NCBI GenBank assembly: GCA_949358305.1
Contig: OX442321.1
Span: 2,381,605 to 2,445,604, forward strand
DNA: 64,000 nucleotides
Source: Strigamia acuminata
Taxonomy: Eukaryota > Arthropoda > Chilopoda > Geophilomorpha > Linotaeniidae
Direction: 5' to 3'
Position numbers and translations under genes: made by a program. Positions 61,402 to 64,000 of this stretch are shown piece by piece (the stretch's first letter is position 1; every line of letters begins with the position of its first letter). The notes beneath the pieces were generated by a model. The model saw only the letters and a program-made list of their open reading frames with translations, did not search any database and had not been told where the DNA came from.

Positions 61402-62107
61402 AAAACACAACACTATATTGCGGAAATTAAACATTAATAACTATATATCGTCTTATATCACTTGTGTGCAATTATCGAATTATATCGCTAGCAATATCGA
61501 ATAACAAATTCTTGTACTTTGCACTTGTACTTTGCCCAACCCTTCCTTAAACTTATTCATCCTGAAATAAACTTGCTGTGTTTTTGCTTTACTGCATTAC
61601 TTTGTTTTCATTAACAGCTTGTCACGTGCGCTGTACCCCCAGCGCCACCATGTAAAAAGTACCAGAATACCACTTGTAATTTCGATGACCGTAATGGCTG
61701 ACGTGTTCTTGAACGCTGTTAGAACACGAAATACATCTTTAGTAAATACACACTAAAACTCATCAGTTGCTTCATCTCCACAAGTCTCGGTTCTCACATA
61801 TACGAATACACGTACTTTGAATTAAATTACATTAAATTGAGAACACGCTATTTTTCCGTTTATTAAATTTGTTTTATATAACTCAGTCGGTTCCGATAAT
61901 GATGTTGCTTTGTGTGTTCATTACTTTGCAGATATCACAGTGAAACAAAATACAGGCCAACCTTATGTTGTTCAATTGTGCTATTGTTCAACCATGTGCA
62001 GGGATTGTTATTGCAAATTGCTCCAAATAAAGTCTAGTTTGCCGAGTTGGTCTGAGGCTGAACAAACACGATAAATCATTGTTATTGTACACTAAATTAT
62101 TGTGGAA

Positions 62108-63902
62108 ATGTTGATTACTCTCTCAGAGTTGATTCGTTTGGGTTTAGCAATTGCATTTTCTTTCCTAATCAGCTTTGTCACGTTATTTGCTTCCAAGAAG
62201 AAAAAAGACGTGAGTGGTGACATAGTATTGGTGACAGGATCGGCAGGCAGATTAGGAAGACTCATGTCGTTAGAGTTTGCAAAACTCGGTGCCACCCTGG
62301 TCCTGTGGGATGTCAATAAACGAGGTACCGTATATATTTAATTTATCTAAATATTAATTGAAGCCACATTAACCCCACATATTATTATCTACACTTTCCA
62401 TCAGTGTAAATCAATATTTAAATCAATCTACAATGTGTGTTTATTGTTCAAATTCCATGTTGAAATTAATTGTGCGCAAGAAAATAAATCTATTTTTGCA
62501 TAATTATTTTTTTTAAAGATAATTTAGAAACTGCAAAGATGGTCGAAAGTATTGGCGGCAAAGCCTTCGCATACACTTGCGACGTGTCCGACAAGAAACA
62601 AGTGTACGAAACAGCTGATAAAGTCAAATCGGAAGTTGGCAAAGTGACAATTCTAGTAAACAATGCCGGAATAGTCGTTGGTAAACAACTACTTTTAAGT
62701 CCAGACGACGAGATCGAAAAAACGTTTTCAGTCAACATCTTAGCACATTTTTGGGTAAAACACAAACATTTCCTCTTTCCTTCCCCATTTCTTTGTATCT
62801 GTCGCCAAGGCGTCCATTCTATTAATAATTTCCCTTACACGCGATGTCGCGCATATGAATAGCAGTGCCATGCGTTACTGGAATATTGCGCGTTCTGAAA
62901 AATTTAACTTAAAATAACTAAGATAAGTTGTATAGTACTAATTTGATGGTGCTCTACAACTTTGTAATTGGAAATTTTGCTGTATCTTAAACGGTTTAAA
63001 AGTTAGCAAGTGAATGACCTTGAAAATGACCTTCAAGGTCCAATTTGATGACTTCATTGGATTGCTCTCACCCAACTTCCGATACGAACCCTTCATGAAA
63101 GTTGGCCTAGATGCAATTGCTCAGGAAATATTTGGAGGAAACCAGACTTTTAGGACACCCTGTATATCTCTCTCTTGGAATAAACCAACTTTTCCTGTTT
63201 CCATTTGTTTGCAGACTACAAAAGCATTTTTGCCCGACATGATGAAAATGCAGAAAGGCCACATCGTAACCATTTCCAGTCTGGCAGGTCACTTTGGAAT
63301 CAATCGCTTAGTCGATTACTCAACCACTTCCTCTGCTCAAATCGGATTCAACAACACTTTGGCGGCTGAACTGCGAGAGATGGGCTACTCGGAGATAAAA
63401 ACAACGCTAGTTTGCCCTTTTTTCATCGATACTGAATTAATCGTAGGTGCAAAATCAAGGTCAGTCTTCGATGTGCATCCTCGGAGTTACTTTAGCATTA
63501 GGCCCACTTCAGAATGGGTCCAAAACTTGGATACTTACCAAATAAAGCCACCTGAGTTCGAAAATGACACTCAAAAGTGTCGGAAATTAACCAAGTGTGT
63601 TTACATCATTTTTTTTTCAGATTCATCGCTATACTCACGCCTGAAAATGCATGCAACAGTATAATGGAATCGATTCTGACAAATGCTAGAGAAGTGGTTC
63701 TACCGTCATACATCAACGTATTAATCGCCCTGAACACGTAAATGTGGTGCAAGAGAAACAGCGACTTTTTAAAGACGACTTACATTTCTGTTTCAGAGGT
63801 GTGCCCGTAACTGTACGTGATATCGTCCACGATTTGCTCATAAACGCGACTAGTACAATGGAAGAATTCAAAGGAAGATCAAACACCATCACAACAGAAT
63901 AA
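62108..63902 (+). CDS. SDR16C-like protein, gene C, probable pseudoenzyme
   Basis: Third tandem SDR with the same intron positions. Exons: 62108-62324, 62519-62754, 63215-63459, 63621-63737, 63797-63902, giving 306 aa. N-terminal anchor ([18 protein letters not shown]) then KKKKD. The cofactor loop reads TGSAGRLGR instead of TGxxxGxG, so the second conserved Gly is Arg. NNAG is intact. Ser173 and Tyr186 are present, but the active-site YxxxK is YSTTS, so the essential Lys is Ser190. The frame is otherwise open and splice sites are good, so it is likely expressed but not a normal dehydrogenase. Intron 2 contains a transposon fragment. A longer open frame 63014-63664 merely joins that fragment to exon 3. 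Confidence 0.85.
62865..63167. mobile_element. Transposon fragment in intron 2 of SDR gene C
   Basis: Matches, in reverse orientation, 13385-13510 of the mariner-type relic (shared phrases TCCAATTTGATGACTTCATT, ATTGCTCTCACCCAACTTCC and AATTGCTCAGGAAATATTTG). It ends AGGACACCCTGTATATC. No transposase coding remains. Confidence 0.75.
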
Positions 63903-64000
63903 AACCAAACTTATCTTTATTTACTGCCTTCACCACATTTCTGCTGCAATCATTTATTTCCACTTTAATCTTTGTTTATGTTCTGCATTAATAGATTTCC
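63903..64000. other. 3' flank of SDR gene C
   Basis: Short AT-rich tail. No conserved element seen before the window edge. Confidence 0.4.

Larger units (their letters stand above)
60826..62107. other. Spacer between SDR genes B and C, TE-rich
   Basis: Holds the pogo-type MITE at 60872-61034, a candidate TIR element at 61149-61401 and, from 61500 on, ordinary AT-rich DNA with a probable promoter for gene C. The ORFs at 61164-61358 and 61292-61504 lie in or next to the TIR element and look spurious. Confidence 0.5.

Noticed and set aside
61164-61504. Two ORFs of 64 and 70 codons
   Set aside because: They lie within or beside a TIR element and show no protein features.
63014-63664. 216-codon ORF joined to SDR gene C
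   Set aside because: It fuses a transposon fragment in intron 2 to exon 3 and runs past the donor at 63459; the spliced model matches genes A and B.

Overview
The window is nuclear DNA of an invertebrate animal. Its genes have short spliced exons with GT-AG introns, and their products align from memory with single-copy metazoan proteins (WAPL, erlin, LAMTOR3, PP2A catalytic subunit, PBLD, ATOH8/Net, TFAM, CAML, SLC25A16, RACK1). The transposon relics (copia, a mariner-type relic, many TIR MITEs) make an arthropod or related invertebrate the best guess, but the species cannot be named from this sequence. All exon models were built by hand from splice sites, reading frame and family knowledge. 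Totals divide by three and protein lengths match the families.

Layout. 0-3.5 kb: 5' half of WAPL (minus strand, runs off the left edge). 4.6-6.8 kb: erlin (plus). 7.2-7.9 kb: LAMTOR3 (plus). 8.3-16.7 kb: a broken duplication of the LAMTOR3/PP2A-C tail-to-tail junction, separated by copia and mariner relics and a pogo-type MITE. 17.1-20.2 kb: complete 309-residue PP2A catalytic subunit (minus). 21.2-36.0 kb: an intact 14.86-kb Gypsy-type LTR retrotransposon inserted between the divergent PP2A-C and PBLD genes. 36.3-38.0 kb: PBLD (plus). 38-48.7 kb: a GC-richer, gene-poor landscape around the bHLH gene ATOH8/net (minus), dense in CAGGTG E-boxes, with three related RFX-like sites. 48.7-50.5 kb: TFAM (plus). 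50.6-51.6 kb: CAMLG (minus). 52.4-54.6 kb: SLC25A16 (plus). 54.8-56.1 kb: RACK1 (minus). 56.5-63.9 kb: three tandem SDR16C-type short-chain dehydrogenases (plus), the third apparently catalytically dead.

The most striking signals are in the retrotransposon. Each LTR carries six consecutive hairpins with the same architecture: a CTA/CCA internal loop, a 4-bp CG-closed inner stem and a 3-nt loop. Their stem sequences differ but stay complementary (covariation), so this looks like a repeated structured RNA element. The gag-pol junction has a textbook -1 frameshift signal (A AAA AAC, 6-nt spacer, 12-bp stem). A third 834-codon ORF follows pol, with no membrane segment, an SR-rich centre and a good upstream splice acceptor. 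The two LTRs look identical by eye, so the insertion is recent.

A second theme is that many introns are filled by private AT-rich minisatellites with 20-40-bp units, and that small TIR elements sit in introns of TFAM and the SDR genes.
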